From positions 1 to 8,815 of the forward strand of contig CAKTSW010000040.1 of the NCBI GenBank assembly GCA_934613165.1: a stretch of 8,815 nt of DNA, written 5' to 3'. Below are positions 1 to 6,267 of the stretch, in pieces. This stretch comes from an uncultured Ellagibacter sp. GTDB lineage: Bacteria > Actinomycetota > Coriobacteriia > Coriobacteriales > Eggerthellaceae. Both the position numbers and the translations under genes were made by a program. Below the pieces are notes generated by a model. It had not been told where the DNA came from, searched no databases, and was given only the letters and a program-made list of their open reading frames with translations. How positions within the stretch are numbered: position 1 is the stretch's first letter; each line of letters opens with the position of its first letter.

Positions 1-1799
1 GAGAACCCGTTGTTTGTCATGTTGCGACGCGCCCAATCGAGGTACGTCGCCGAAAGGTCGACCGTGCACGTGGTGCGCGCGCCGCACGCGGCGGCATGCA
101 CGCTCGCCGTTCCCGTGTAGGCGAACAGGTTGAGGAAGTCCTTCCCCTCCGCCATCTCGCCCACCATGCGGCGCGTATCGCGATGGTCCAGGAAAAGCCC
201 CGTGTCCATGTATCCGGCCAGGTCGACCTCGAAAAGCGAGCCGTCTTCCTCGACTTCGATCACGAACGGCTTCGACCCGGCGTCGCGGTACTGCCCGCCA
301 CCGCGCTCGCGCCGACGCGTCTTCGAGAAGACGTTCTCGGGCGGCACGCCTAAAACCACGGGCGTAAGGGTAAGGATGTCGGCCATGCGGCGGCGCGCCT
401 TGCCCTCGTCGATCGAGGAAGGCGCCGCATATTCGGCCACGTGGACATAGGTTTTGCCCGAAAAGTCGCCCGCGCCCGAGTAGATATCGATCGCTGCGGA
501 GTATTCGGGCAGGTCGGCGTCGTAGACGCGGTAGCACGTGCACCCGTCGCGCTTCGCCCACTTGCGCCGTTCCTTGTACACCTTGCGAAGGCGCGAGGCA
601 AACTGCGCCGAGGCACTGTCGAACACGTCGACCACATGCTCCGCTCCCCCGAACGCGTCGGGGACGGTGACGGTTTCAGGCGCTTCCGGCGCGCTCGTGA
701 AGACGCGAGCCTTTATGCGGATGCGCCCATGGCCGATCTTCTCGAAGACCTCAGGGTCGTCGCCGAAGCGCTCGGCCGCGCCCTCGCCGCCGACCAGGGC
801 GAATACCGAGTTCGCAGGCGCTTTCACCGCGGCGCGGACGAACGCCGAATCGAGTGCGGTCGACGTCGCGTCCTCGTTTTCGGGGTCAACGATCACCGCG
901 GCAAGCAGTTCCGGCGCGTCCGGCGCAGCATCGCGGCGCGCCGCCTGCGCGCGTTCGGCCCGATCATCCGCCTCGTCCAAAAGCGCGTTCCATTCGCCCT
1001 CGTCGAAACGGCCCCACGACATGAAACCCCACTCGGAGCGTGCAGCGCCCGGCGCCTCGTCGAGCGCGATGGCACGCGCCTCGCGTTCGAGGATCGTCAT
1101 CTCGCGCTTCGCGGACGCTGCCTTGCGGGGCGAAGCCCCCGCAGCCGCTCCCGTCCCACCGTCTGCGCGCAAGGCGTCCACGAAGCGGTACCCGCGCGCG
1201 ACGAGGTCTCCCCACCCGGCGAAGCTGAGCAGCGCCGCCGCGTACGAGCAGAGCAGCGGCATCTCCGAACCCGCGCGCTTCCCGAAATAGGCACGTTTGT
1301 TCAGGGGCCTTCCAGAAAGGTCGACCGAAACGGTTGCGCGCTCGTCGTGCACGCGCACGTCGATGACGAGGTCGGGGTGCGTCGTGTCGACGCTCGGGCG
1401 CACGCCGCGCAGGTTGTCCAAACGGTCGCACACCGCGTCCTTCACGCGCATCTCGGTGAAGTGCGTGTTGCGCAGGTTCGCATTCATGCCGCGGGCGCGC
1501 ACCGCGAAGGTCTTCTTCAGGGGAAGGATGTCTTCCCAGTACAGTGTACGAACGCCCTCGTAGAGCTCGTCGGCGTCCTTCGCGTCGAAACGCCCCTCGA
1601 CCGCAAGCACGCGCGACGCCAGGCGCGACCAGAGGCACACCTTGAGCGCCAGCTTCGCCGGCCCGTAGAACGCCACACCGCCGCCCAGCGGGCGCGTGCG
1701 CTTCACGCCGAGCCCCTTCAGCTCGAGCGCAAGCTGGTCCTCGAGCCCGGCGAGGCAGCTTGCGAAGAATTCGAAATCGTCGGTATCGTGCGTGGTCAT
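1..1799 (-). CDS. rlmKL: Bifunctional 23S rRNA guanine methyltransferase RlmKL (3' end outside window)
   Basis: In characterised relatives this cytoplasmic enzyme uses S-adenosylmethionine to make m2G2445 (RlmL half) and m7G2069 (RlmK half) in 23S rRNA. 599 residues are visible; the E. coli protein has about 700, so roughly the last 100 are off the left edge. From memory of the E. coli sequence, the N-terminal and THUMP part (about 10-165) matches closely, for example LWSRLASRV at 56-64 and MRVKDAV at 117-123. The RlmK part matches from about 400: YDADLPEY (426-433), TGLFLDHR (533-540) and motif I NLFAYTGTASVHA (557-569). The RlmL catalytic domain (about 180-390) is odd. Where DPMCGSGT and NPPYGER are expected it reads DALRADGGT (208-216), followed by an Ala/Lys-rich insert, and VGGEGAAERFG (336-346). 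I infer a degenerate RlmL site. The ATG at 1799 has AAGGA six bases upstream (1806-1810). The gene lies 62 bp beyond the rpoD terminator, and I see no clear promoter there. Confidence 0.93.
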   Translation of the reverse strand, partial: MTTHDTDDFEFFASCLAGLEDQLALELKGLGVKRTRPLGGGVAFYGPAKLALKVCLWSRLASRVLAVEGRFDAKDADELYEGVRTLYWEDILPLKKTFAVRARGMNANLRNTHFTEMRVKDAVCDRLDNLRGVRPSVDTTHPDLVIDVRVHDERATVSVDLSGRPLNKRAYFGKRAGSEMPLLCSYAAALLSFAGWGDLVARGYRFVDALRADGGTGAAAGASPRKAASAKREMTILEREARAIALDEAPGAARSEWGFMSWGRFDEGEWNALLDEADDRAERAQAARRDAAPDAPELLAAVIVDPENEDATSTALDSAFVRAAVKAPANSVFALVGGEGAAERFGDDPEVFEKIGHGRIRIKARVFTSAPEAPETVTVPDAFGGAEHVVDVFDSASAQFASRLRKVYKERRKWAKRDGCTCYRVYDADLPEYSAAIDIYSGAGDFSGKTYVHVAEYAAPSSIDEGKARRRMADILTLTPVVLGVPPENVFSKTRRRERGGGQYRDAGSKPFVIEVEEDGSLFEVDLAGYMDTGLFLDHRDTRRMVGEMAEGKDFLNLFAYTGTASVHAAACGARTTCTVDLSATYLDWARRNMTNNGF

Positions 1800-1863
1800 G
1801 TGGCTTCCTTCGCGTGAGGTCGTGGTGATCGGCGCGCCGGCGCGGCAGCTCGGCGGCGCAGAG

Positions 1864-1901
1864 AAAAAAGCTCCGCGAGGTTTCGGCCTGCGCGGAGCTT
1901 T
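1864..1901 (-). terminator. Intrinsic terminator of rpoD
   Basis: A perfect 11-bp stem (1867-1877 with 1891-1901, AAAGCTCCGCG) with a 13-base loop is followed on the minus strand by a run of six T (1869 to 1864). It begins seven bases after the rpoD stop codon. The plus strand has no T-run after the stem, so it should act only on leftward transcription. It separates rpoD from the downstream, same-strand rlmKL. Confidence 0.93.
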
Positions 1902-1908
1902 CCTGAGA

Positions 1909-3159
1909 TTAGTCTTCCAGGTAGTCTTTCAATTTCGACGAGCGGCTCGGGTGGCGCAGCTTCGCGAGCGTCTTGCTCTCGATCTGGCGGATGCGCTCAC
2001 GCGTGACGCCGAACTCGCGACCGACTTCCTCGAGCGTGCGCGGATGCCCGTCTTCCAGGCCGAAGCGCAGGCTGATGACCTTGCGCTCGCGTTCGGCCAG
2101 GCCGTCGAGCACCTTGCCGAGCTGTTCCTGCAGCATGCTGAAGCTCGCGGCGTCGGGCGGAACGACCGCGGCGTCGTCCTCGATGAAGTCGCCGAGCTGG
2201 GAATCCTCTTCCTCGCCGATCGGCGTCTCGAGCGAAACCGGCTCTTGCGAGATCTTCTGGATTTCGCGGACGCGCTCTTCGGGCAGGCCCATGACGTCGC
2301 CGATTTCCTTCGGGGTCGGTTCGCGGCCGAGCTCTTGGAGCAGCTGGCGTTGGATGCGCACGAGCTTGTTGATCGTCTCGACCATGTGCACGGGGATGCG
2401 GATGGTGCGCGCCTGGTCGGCGATCGCGCGGGTGATGGCCTGGCGGATCCACCACGTCGCGTACGTGGAGAACTTGAAGCCCTTGCGGTAGTCGAACTTC
2501 TCGACGGCGCGGATAAGGCCCAGGTTGCCTTCCTGGATCAGGTCCAGGAACAGCATGCCGCGGCCCACGTAGCGCTTCGCGATGGAAACGACGAGGCGCA
2601 GGTTCGCCTCGATGAGCTGCTGTTTCGCGTCGAAGCCGACTTCCTCGATGCGCGTCAGGCGGCGCAGGTCGCGACGCTCGAGCTCGATTTCGCCCTTGTC
2701 GGCCTTCTCGAGCTGCTCGCCCGCGGCGACGCCCGCCTCGATCTTCATGGCAAGGTCGATTTCCTCGGCGGCCGTGAGCAGCGGCACCTTGCCGATTTCC
2801 TTCAGGTACATGCGGACCGGGTCGCCGGTGAGCATGGTGACGTTGCCGTCGCCTGAGCGCTTACGGGCGGCGCGGGCCTTCGCGCGCGCGGTCGTCACCT
2901 TGGGAAGCTGGACGTCGGTCGTCGCCTTGAGCTCTTCTTCGGGAATGCCCTCGAGCAGGTCTTCCTCTTCGTCGATGCCCGCCTCGATCTTGTCTTCGGC
3001 GAGCGTTCCCTCTGGCGCCTCGGTGGCTACATCGCCGGCAGAGGGCTCTTCGTCGCCCAGTTCATCGTCGAGCTCATCCTCGACGATCTCTTCGTTTTTC
3101 GAAAGGTCCTTCGAAACATCGGCAGTCTTCTTCGATTTCTTCTGGGAATCCTTTGCCAC
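1909..3159 (-). CDS. rpoD: Primary RNA polymerase sigma factor (sigma-70 / SigA type)
   Basis: This group 1 sigma factor directs RNA polymerase to housekeeping promoters. It has 416 residues. The N-terminus begins with a Lys-rich stretch (3-18), continues as a strongly acidic low-complexity stretch (about 23-77), and ends in a basic patch (91-101). Region 1.2 starts at [11 protein letters not shown] (113-123). Region 2 spans about 184-260 and includes [20 protein letters not shown] (212-231) and the -10 recognition helix [17 protein letters not shown] (233-249). Region 3 covers about 263-335, with region 3.2 acidic residues near [11 protein letters not shown] (315-325). Region 4 ends in the -35-binding helix-turn-helix, [20 protein letters not shown] (375-394). 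All core motifs are intact. The start is GTG at 3157-3159, with AAAGGA at 3167-3172 seven bases upstream. The gene has its own promoter and terminator, so it is probably monocistronic. dnaG, a common rpoD neighbour in other phyla, is not in the window; priA is upstream instead. Confidence 0.97.
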   Translation of the reverse strand: MAKDSQKKSKKTADVSKDLSKNEEIVEDELDDELGDEEPSAGDVATEAPEGTLAEDKIEAGIDEEEDLLEGIPEEELKATTDVQLPKVTTARAKARAARKRSGDGNVTMLTGDPVRMYLKEIGKVPLLTAAEEIDLAMKIEAGVAAGEQLEKADKGEIELERRDLRRLTRIEEVGFDAKQQLIEANLRLVVSIAKRYVGRGMLFLDLIQEGNLGLIRAVEKFDYRKGFKFSTYATWWIRQAITRAIADQARTIRIPVHMVETINKLVRIQRQLLQELGREPTPKEIGDVMGLPEERVREIQKISQEPVSLETPIGEEEDSQLGDFIEDDAAVVPPDAASFSMLQEQLGKVLDGLAERERKVISLRFGLEDGHPRTLEEVGREFGVTRERIRQIESKTLAKLRHPSRSSKLKDYLED

Positions 3160-3183
3160 GTGATAGTCCTTTCTGCAGAAGAA

Positions 3184-3210
3184 CGCCCGGGGCTAGACTG
3201 CAACCGGGCG
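3184..3210 (-). other. GC-rich hairpin in the rpoD leader / priA 3' end
   Basis: CGCCCGG (3184-3190) pairs perfectly with CCGGGCG (3204-3210) around a 13-base loop. On the minus strand it is followed by TTCTTCT, a weak U-rich tract. It lies between the proposed rpoD promoter and the ribosome-binding site, and about 53 bp after the priA stop codon. It could be a weak terminator for priA readthrough, a leader structure in the rpoD mRNA, or chance in GC-rich DNA. Confidence 0.45.
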
Positions 3211-3227
3211 CAAATACACAGCGATAA

Positions 3228-3236
3228 AATATACCA
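3228..3236 (-). promoter_or_regulatory. Extended -10 promoter of rpoD
   Basis: On the minus strand, TGG followed by TATATT matches the extended -10 form TGnTATAAT with one mismatch. It sits in the most AT-rich patch of this region (about 3211-3240). No good -35 hexamer is seen 16-18 bases upstream, as is usual for extended -10 promoters. The predicted transcript would start near 3220, giving a leader of about 60 bases containing the 3184-3210 hairpin. Confidence 0.6.
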
Positions 3237-3262
3237 TAAATCGCGCAATGTTCCCCGAAATG

Positions 3263-5617
3263 TCACAACAAATCGCTCGGATCGACGTCGACGGCCACGT
3301 TAACGCGCTCGTCAGCCTTCCGAGCGCGGAACAGCGGCGCGATCACGCGTGCGATATCGGCGTCGGGCGGGCCTTTCACCACCACGTGCCAGCGGTACAC
3401 GCCGCGCAGCTTCGCGAGCACGCACGGGCTTGCCGGCAAAACCGACCACGAGCCCATCGCGTAGTCGTGCACGCGCTGCGCGAGGTCGCCCGAGAGCCTG
3501 CACGCCGTCTCGCGGACCGCGGGCTCGTCTTTGCCCCACACGAGCACGTTGGCCATGCGCACGAACGGCGGGTAGCCCAAAAGCCGACGCTTCGGCATCT
3601 CCGAGCGCAAGAAGCGCGCGCGGTCGTAGGCCGCCGCGGCCCGGATGGCGACGTTGTCGGCCTCGTAGGTCTGCACGAGCACGCGCCCGGGAAGCTGCGC
3701 GCGCCCAGCCCGACCCGCCACCTGTTCGATCAGGGAAAACGTGCGCTCCCCTGCCCGGTAGTCGGGAAGATGGAGCTGCGTGTCGGCGTTGATGACCCCG
3801 ACGAGCGTGACGTCCTCGAAGTCGAGCCCCTTCGCGATCATCTGCGTTCCCAAAAGCACCGCCGCGTCCGCTGCGGCGAACTGCTCGAGCAGGCGCTGGT
3901 GCGCGCCCTTGCCGCTTGTGGTGTCGGCGTCCATGCGGATGATGGGCACGTCCGGCCCCGCCCCCGGCATGCCGTCCAAAAGCGCGCGGAGCTCCGCCTC
4001 GACCCGCTGGGTTCCCGCGCCGAACTTCTTCAGGTAGGGGCTCCCGCATTCGGGGCACACGGCCGGCGCCGGCTCGTGGTAGCCGCAATGGTGGCAGATG
4101 AGCAGCCGACCGCGCTCGTGGTAGGTAAGCGACGTGTCGCAGGACGGGCACGTCGGCACGAACCCGCAGTCGCGGCACAGAAGGAACTTCGCGAACCCGC
4201 GCTGGTTCAAGAGGAGCACCGCCTTGCGCCCGAGGGAAAGCTCTTCCTGAAGCCCGCGCGTGAGCTTACGCGAGAACATGGCGCGCGACCCGCCGCGGAA
4301 CTCGGCCGCCATGTCGACGACCTCGATGGCGGGCAGAGGCCTGCCGTTCGCGCGATCGGGAAGGTCGGCCTTGTGCCAGGAATCGAGCTCGTCACACGCA
4401 TGGAGCGACTCGATCGACGGCGTCGCCGAGCCGAGCACGAGCACGCCCCCGCTGCGGCGCATCATCCATAGGGCCACGTCGCGCGCATGGTAGCGCGGCG
4501 CGCTGTCCTGTTTGTAGGACCCTTCGTGTTCCTCGTCGATCACGATGAGCCCGACGTTTCGAAGAGGCGTGAAAAGCGCGCTTCGGGCGCCCACCACGAC
4601 GCGCGCATCGCCCGAGCGGATGAAGTCCCACTGGTCGTAGCGCTCGCCTTGGCTCATGCGCGAGTGCATGACCGCAACCATGTCGCCGAAGCGCCCGCGG
4701 AAGCGCCCCACCGTTTGCGGCGTGAGCGAGATTTCCGGCACGAGCACGCACGCCGTCCGCCCCCGCGCAAGCGTCCCCTCGATGGCGCGCAGGTACAGCT
4801 CGGTCTTTCCCGACCCGGTGACGCCGTCGACCACGACCACGTCACCGTGGTTGTGGGCGCGCGCCTCGTCGATGAGCTGCAAGGCGTGCGCCTGACCGGG
4901 AGTAAGGTCGGGCTTCGACGAAGGCGTGAACGCGCGTTCGTCCGTCGCGGGCGAAGCCGACGCCACGCCACGCATGCGGCGGCGGTGCTCGATCGCGACC
5001 ACGCCTTTCTGCTCGAGCGCGCGAAGGGCGCCCGACACCGCGCCGAGCTCGGTTGCAAGCTCCGCCACGCGCACGTCCCCGCGAGCGACCGCTTCCGCGA
5101 TCGCGACCTGCTTCACAGCGTTCTTCCGGGGAGCGAACGACGCGAGGGCGGGGCCGGCGACGACCCATCGGTCGTCGACTTCCCCCACACTCGGTCGCAC
5201 AAGCCGCCACGCTCCCGTGCGAGCATGTACCATTTTCGGGACGCCTCCGGGCGGCGTGAACAGGCGGACGCACGCGGAAAGCGGCGCGATGTAGCGCTCC
5301 GAGAGCCACTGCGCGCACGCCGCGCCCTCCTCGTCGAAGTACGGCTTGCTCACCGCGCGGACGACGCTTTTCAGTTTGCGCGGATCGAGGTCGCGCGGCC
5401 ACGCCTCGCCTCCCGGTTCGCCCGCTTCCCAGATGGCGACGACGAAGCCCACCGCCTGCCTGCGCCCGAACGGGACGAGCACGGCGCACCCCACTTCGAC
5501 GGGGATGTCCTCACCGGCCAAAACGGCAGCCGCAGGGTCGCTGGAGTCGAGCGCATAGGTATAAGGCGCGTCGAGCGCCTGCGTGGGAATATCGAGGATG
5601 ACGGAGGCAAGTTTCAT
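3263..5617 (-). CDS. priA: Primosomal protein N' (replication restart helicase PriA)
   Basis: PriA is a 3'-to-5' superfamily 2 DNA helicase that recognises stalled forks and starts reassembly of the replisome. The protein has 784 residues from the ATG at 5617. The N-terminal 3'-DNA-binding domain starts MKLASVILDIP, typical of the family. Walker A is GVTGSGKT (265-272), the Walker B/DEAH-type box is DEEH (361-364), followed by GSYKQDSAPRYHARD (366-380), and SATP is at 397-400. The zinc-binding insert has all eight cysteines in four CxxC pairs (481/484, 490/493, 508/511, 521/524). Later helicase motifs include MIAKGLDF (593-600) and QVAGRAGRA (632-640). Many other actinobacteria have a helicase-dead PriA-like protein lacking these motifs; this copy looks active. 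The frame stays open to 5881, but that stretch lies in the palindromic repeat array and is not PriA-like. The ATG at 5617 has no Shine-Dalgarno and a promoter -10 seven bases upstream. Confidence 0.96.
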   Translation of the reverse strand: MKLASVILDIPTQALDAPYTYALDSSDPAAAVLAGEDIPVEVGCAVLVPFGRRQAVGFVVAIWEAGEPGGEAWPRDLDPRKLKSVVRAVSKPYFDEEGAACAQWLSERYIAPLSACVRLFTPPGGVPKMVHARTGAWRLVRPSVGEVDDRWVVAGPALASFAPRKNAVKQVAIAEAVARGDVRVAELATELGAVSGALRALEQKGVVAIEHRRRMRGVASASPATDERAFTPSSKPDLTPGQAHALQLIDEARAHNHGDVVVVDGVTGSGKTELYLRAIEGTLARGRTACVLVPEISLTPQTVGRFRGRFGDMVAVMHSRMSQGERYDQWDFIRSGDARVVVGARSALFTPLRNVGLIVIDEEHEGSYKQDSAPRYHARDVALWMMRRSGGVLVLGSATPSIESLHACDELDSWHKADLPDRANGRPLPAIEVVDMAAEFRGGSRAMFSRKLTRGLQEELSLGRKAVLLLNQRGFAKFLLCRDCGFVPTCPSCDTSLTYHERGRLLICHHCGYHEPAPAVCPECGSPYLKKFGAGTQRVEAELRALLDGMPGAGPDVPIIRMDADTTSGKGAHQRLLEQFAAADAAVLLGTQMIAKGLDFEDVTLVGVINADTQLHLPDYRAGERTFSLIEQVAGRAGRAQLPGRVLVQTYEADNVAIRAAAAYDRARFLRSEMPKRRLLGYPPFVRMANVLVWGKDEPAVRETACRLSGDLAQRVHDYAMGSWSVLPASPCVLAKLRGVYRWHVVVKGPPDADIARVIAPLFRARKADERVNVAVDVDPSDLL

Positions 5618-5624
5618 GCAACCG

Positions 5625-5633
5625 AGTATAACA
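5625..5633 (-). promoter_or_regulatory. Extended -10 promoter giving a leaderless priA mRNA
   Basis: On the minus strand, TGT followed by TATACT (5633 to 5625) matches the extended -10 consensus with one mismatch. The hexamer ends exactly seven bases before the A of the priA ATG (5617), so transcription should start at or within a base or two of the start codon. No ribosome-binding site fits in the seven bases between. A -35 element is not evident. The nearest copy of the 26-bp repeat (degenerate, 5668-5693) lies about 35 bp upstream of this -10. Confidence 0.62.
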
Positions 5634-5667
5634 AGAATCACGCCGCGCACGGGCTTTCGATCGAGGG

Positions 5668-6044
5668 GAGCGAGAGCGCAGCAGGTTTGCAAAGGCGCGA
5701 CGAAAAGAATCCCCCCGAATGGCAGCCTATGACGAGTTTGCAAATGCACGGTGTGAAACGCCGCCCCAAATGGCGGGCAAGACCGGGTTTGCAAACGAAG
5801 AGCAAGAAACGGGACGCGAGATGGCGGCCTGCGACGGGTTTGCAAAGGGCCGGAGGCATTCTCCTCGCGCAAAACCGTCACAAGCTGCCACAGAGGGACC
5901 TCGAAACGAGAAATCGTTTTGCAGAACCGTCACAAGTCGCCATGCACGTGAGCATTTCCGGCTTCGCATTTGCAAAAGCGTCATAGGCCGCCATTTGAAA
6001 GCTCGTTCCACATGACCATCCGCAAATCCGTCACATGTTACCAT
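5668..6044. repeat. Palindromic array A1: 26-bp units at 51-bp period, orientation switching at a 19-bp centre
   Basis: This 377-bp stretch fills most of the gene-free gap between priA and the next gene. The unit reads ATGGC, a variable stretch with the core GCCTGC, then GACGGG and the palindrome TTTGCAAA (26 bp). Plus-orientation units start at 5719, 5770 and 5821 (spacing exactly 51), with a degenerate one at 5668 also in phase. After a 19-bp centre (5847-5865), units run in reverse orientation at 5866-5891, 5918-5943, 5969-5994 and 6019-6044. The intervals between units are about 25 bp and are mostly dissimilar, but several carry GAAAC (or GTTTC in the reverse half) at positions 11-15. A1 matches array A2 (7594-7932) in inverted orientation. 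It lies between the terminator at 6205-6247 and the priA promoter, so no predicted leftward transcript covers it. Function unknown; candidates are a protein-binding array, a structured RNA or a non-autonomous mobile repeat. Confidence 0.9.
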
Positions 6045-6081
6045 CTACGGGAATAGCCCCCCATACGCCCTCTGCGGCCGA

Positions 6082-6161
6082 TACCCGCACGCACGTCACC
6101 GATGCTCCCCTGCGTGACTGGTACCCGCATGCGCGTCCCCGACACAGCCTCCGCATCTAAT
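6082..6161. repeat. Degenerate 40-bp direct repeat, two copies
   Basis: Two adjacent 40-bp segments (6082-6121 and 6122-6161) share their first 20 bases at about 17 of 20 positions: TACCCGCA, then GC, CGTC and CCGA at the same offsets. The remaining halves are poorly conserved. It lies between array A1 and the terminator at 6205-6247. No gene is seen here. Confidence 0.5.
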
Positions 6162-6204
6162 GCCTTTCGCCAGGCCCGCAAGCACGGAAAGCACATGGAT
6201 GCAG

Positions 6205-6247
6205 AAAAACGAGCGCCGCACGTCGTTTTACACAGGCATGCGGCGCT
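6205..6247 (-). terminator. Intrinsic terminator of the DUF559-like gene
   Basis: A 9-bp perfect stem (AGCGCCGCA at 6212-6220 with 6239-6247) is followed on the minus strand by CG and a run of five T (6209 to 6205). It begins about 20 bases after the stop codon of the gene at 6268-7293. It should stop that transcript before array A1 and priA. On the plus strand the stem is followed only by TTCCC, so rightward function is unlikely. Confidence 0.82.
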
Positions 6248-6267
6248 TTCCCAGTCGCCATGAGCAG

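Noticed and set aside
441..1817. Long plus-strand reading frame of 458 residues opposite rlmKL
   Set aside because: It is an Arg/Ala/His-rich shadow of a clearly recognisable minus-strand gene, typical of GC-rich DNA.
1696..2856. Plus-strand reading frame of 386 residues opposite rpoD
   Set aside because: It is the complement of highly conserved sigma-factor regions. Its hydrophobic/Asp-rich composition follows from the antisense of rpoD.
5618..5881. Longer N-terminus for PriA (88 extra residues from an upstream start at 5881)
   Set aside because: The extra residues read through the 51-bp-period repeats, giving a 17-residue periodic sequence. PriA proteins normally begin at the MKLASVILDIP-like motif, and a promoter -10 lies just before that ATG.
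3248..5986. Long plus-strand reading frames opposite priA (3248-4471 and 4487-5986)
   Set aside because: They overlap fully with PriA coding sequence, have no family motifs and show shadow-like composition.
5668..6044. CRISPR array (regularly spaced repeats of about 26 bp with about 25-bp spacers)
   Set aside because: The repeats switch orientation halfway and differ at many positions. Several spacers share a GAAAC core, and a second array has positionally matched variants. No cas gene is in the window.
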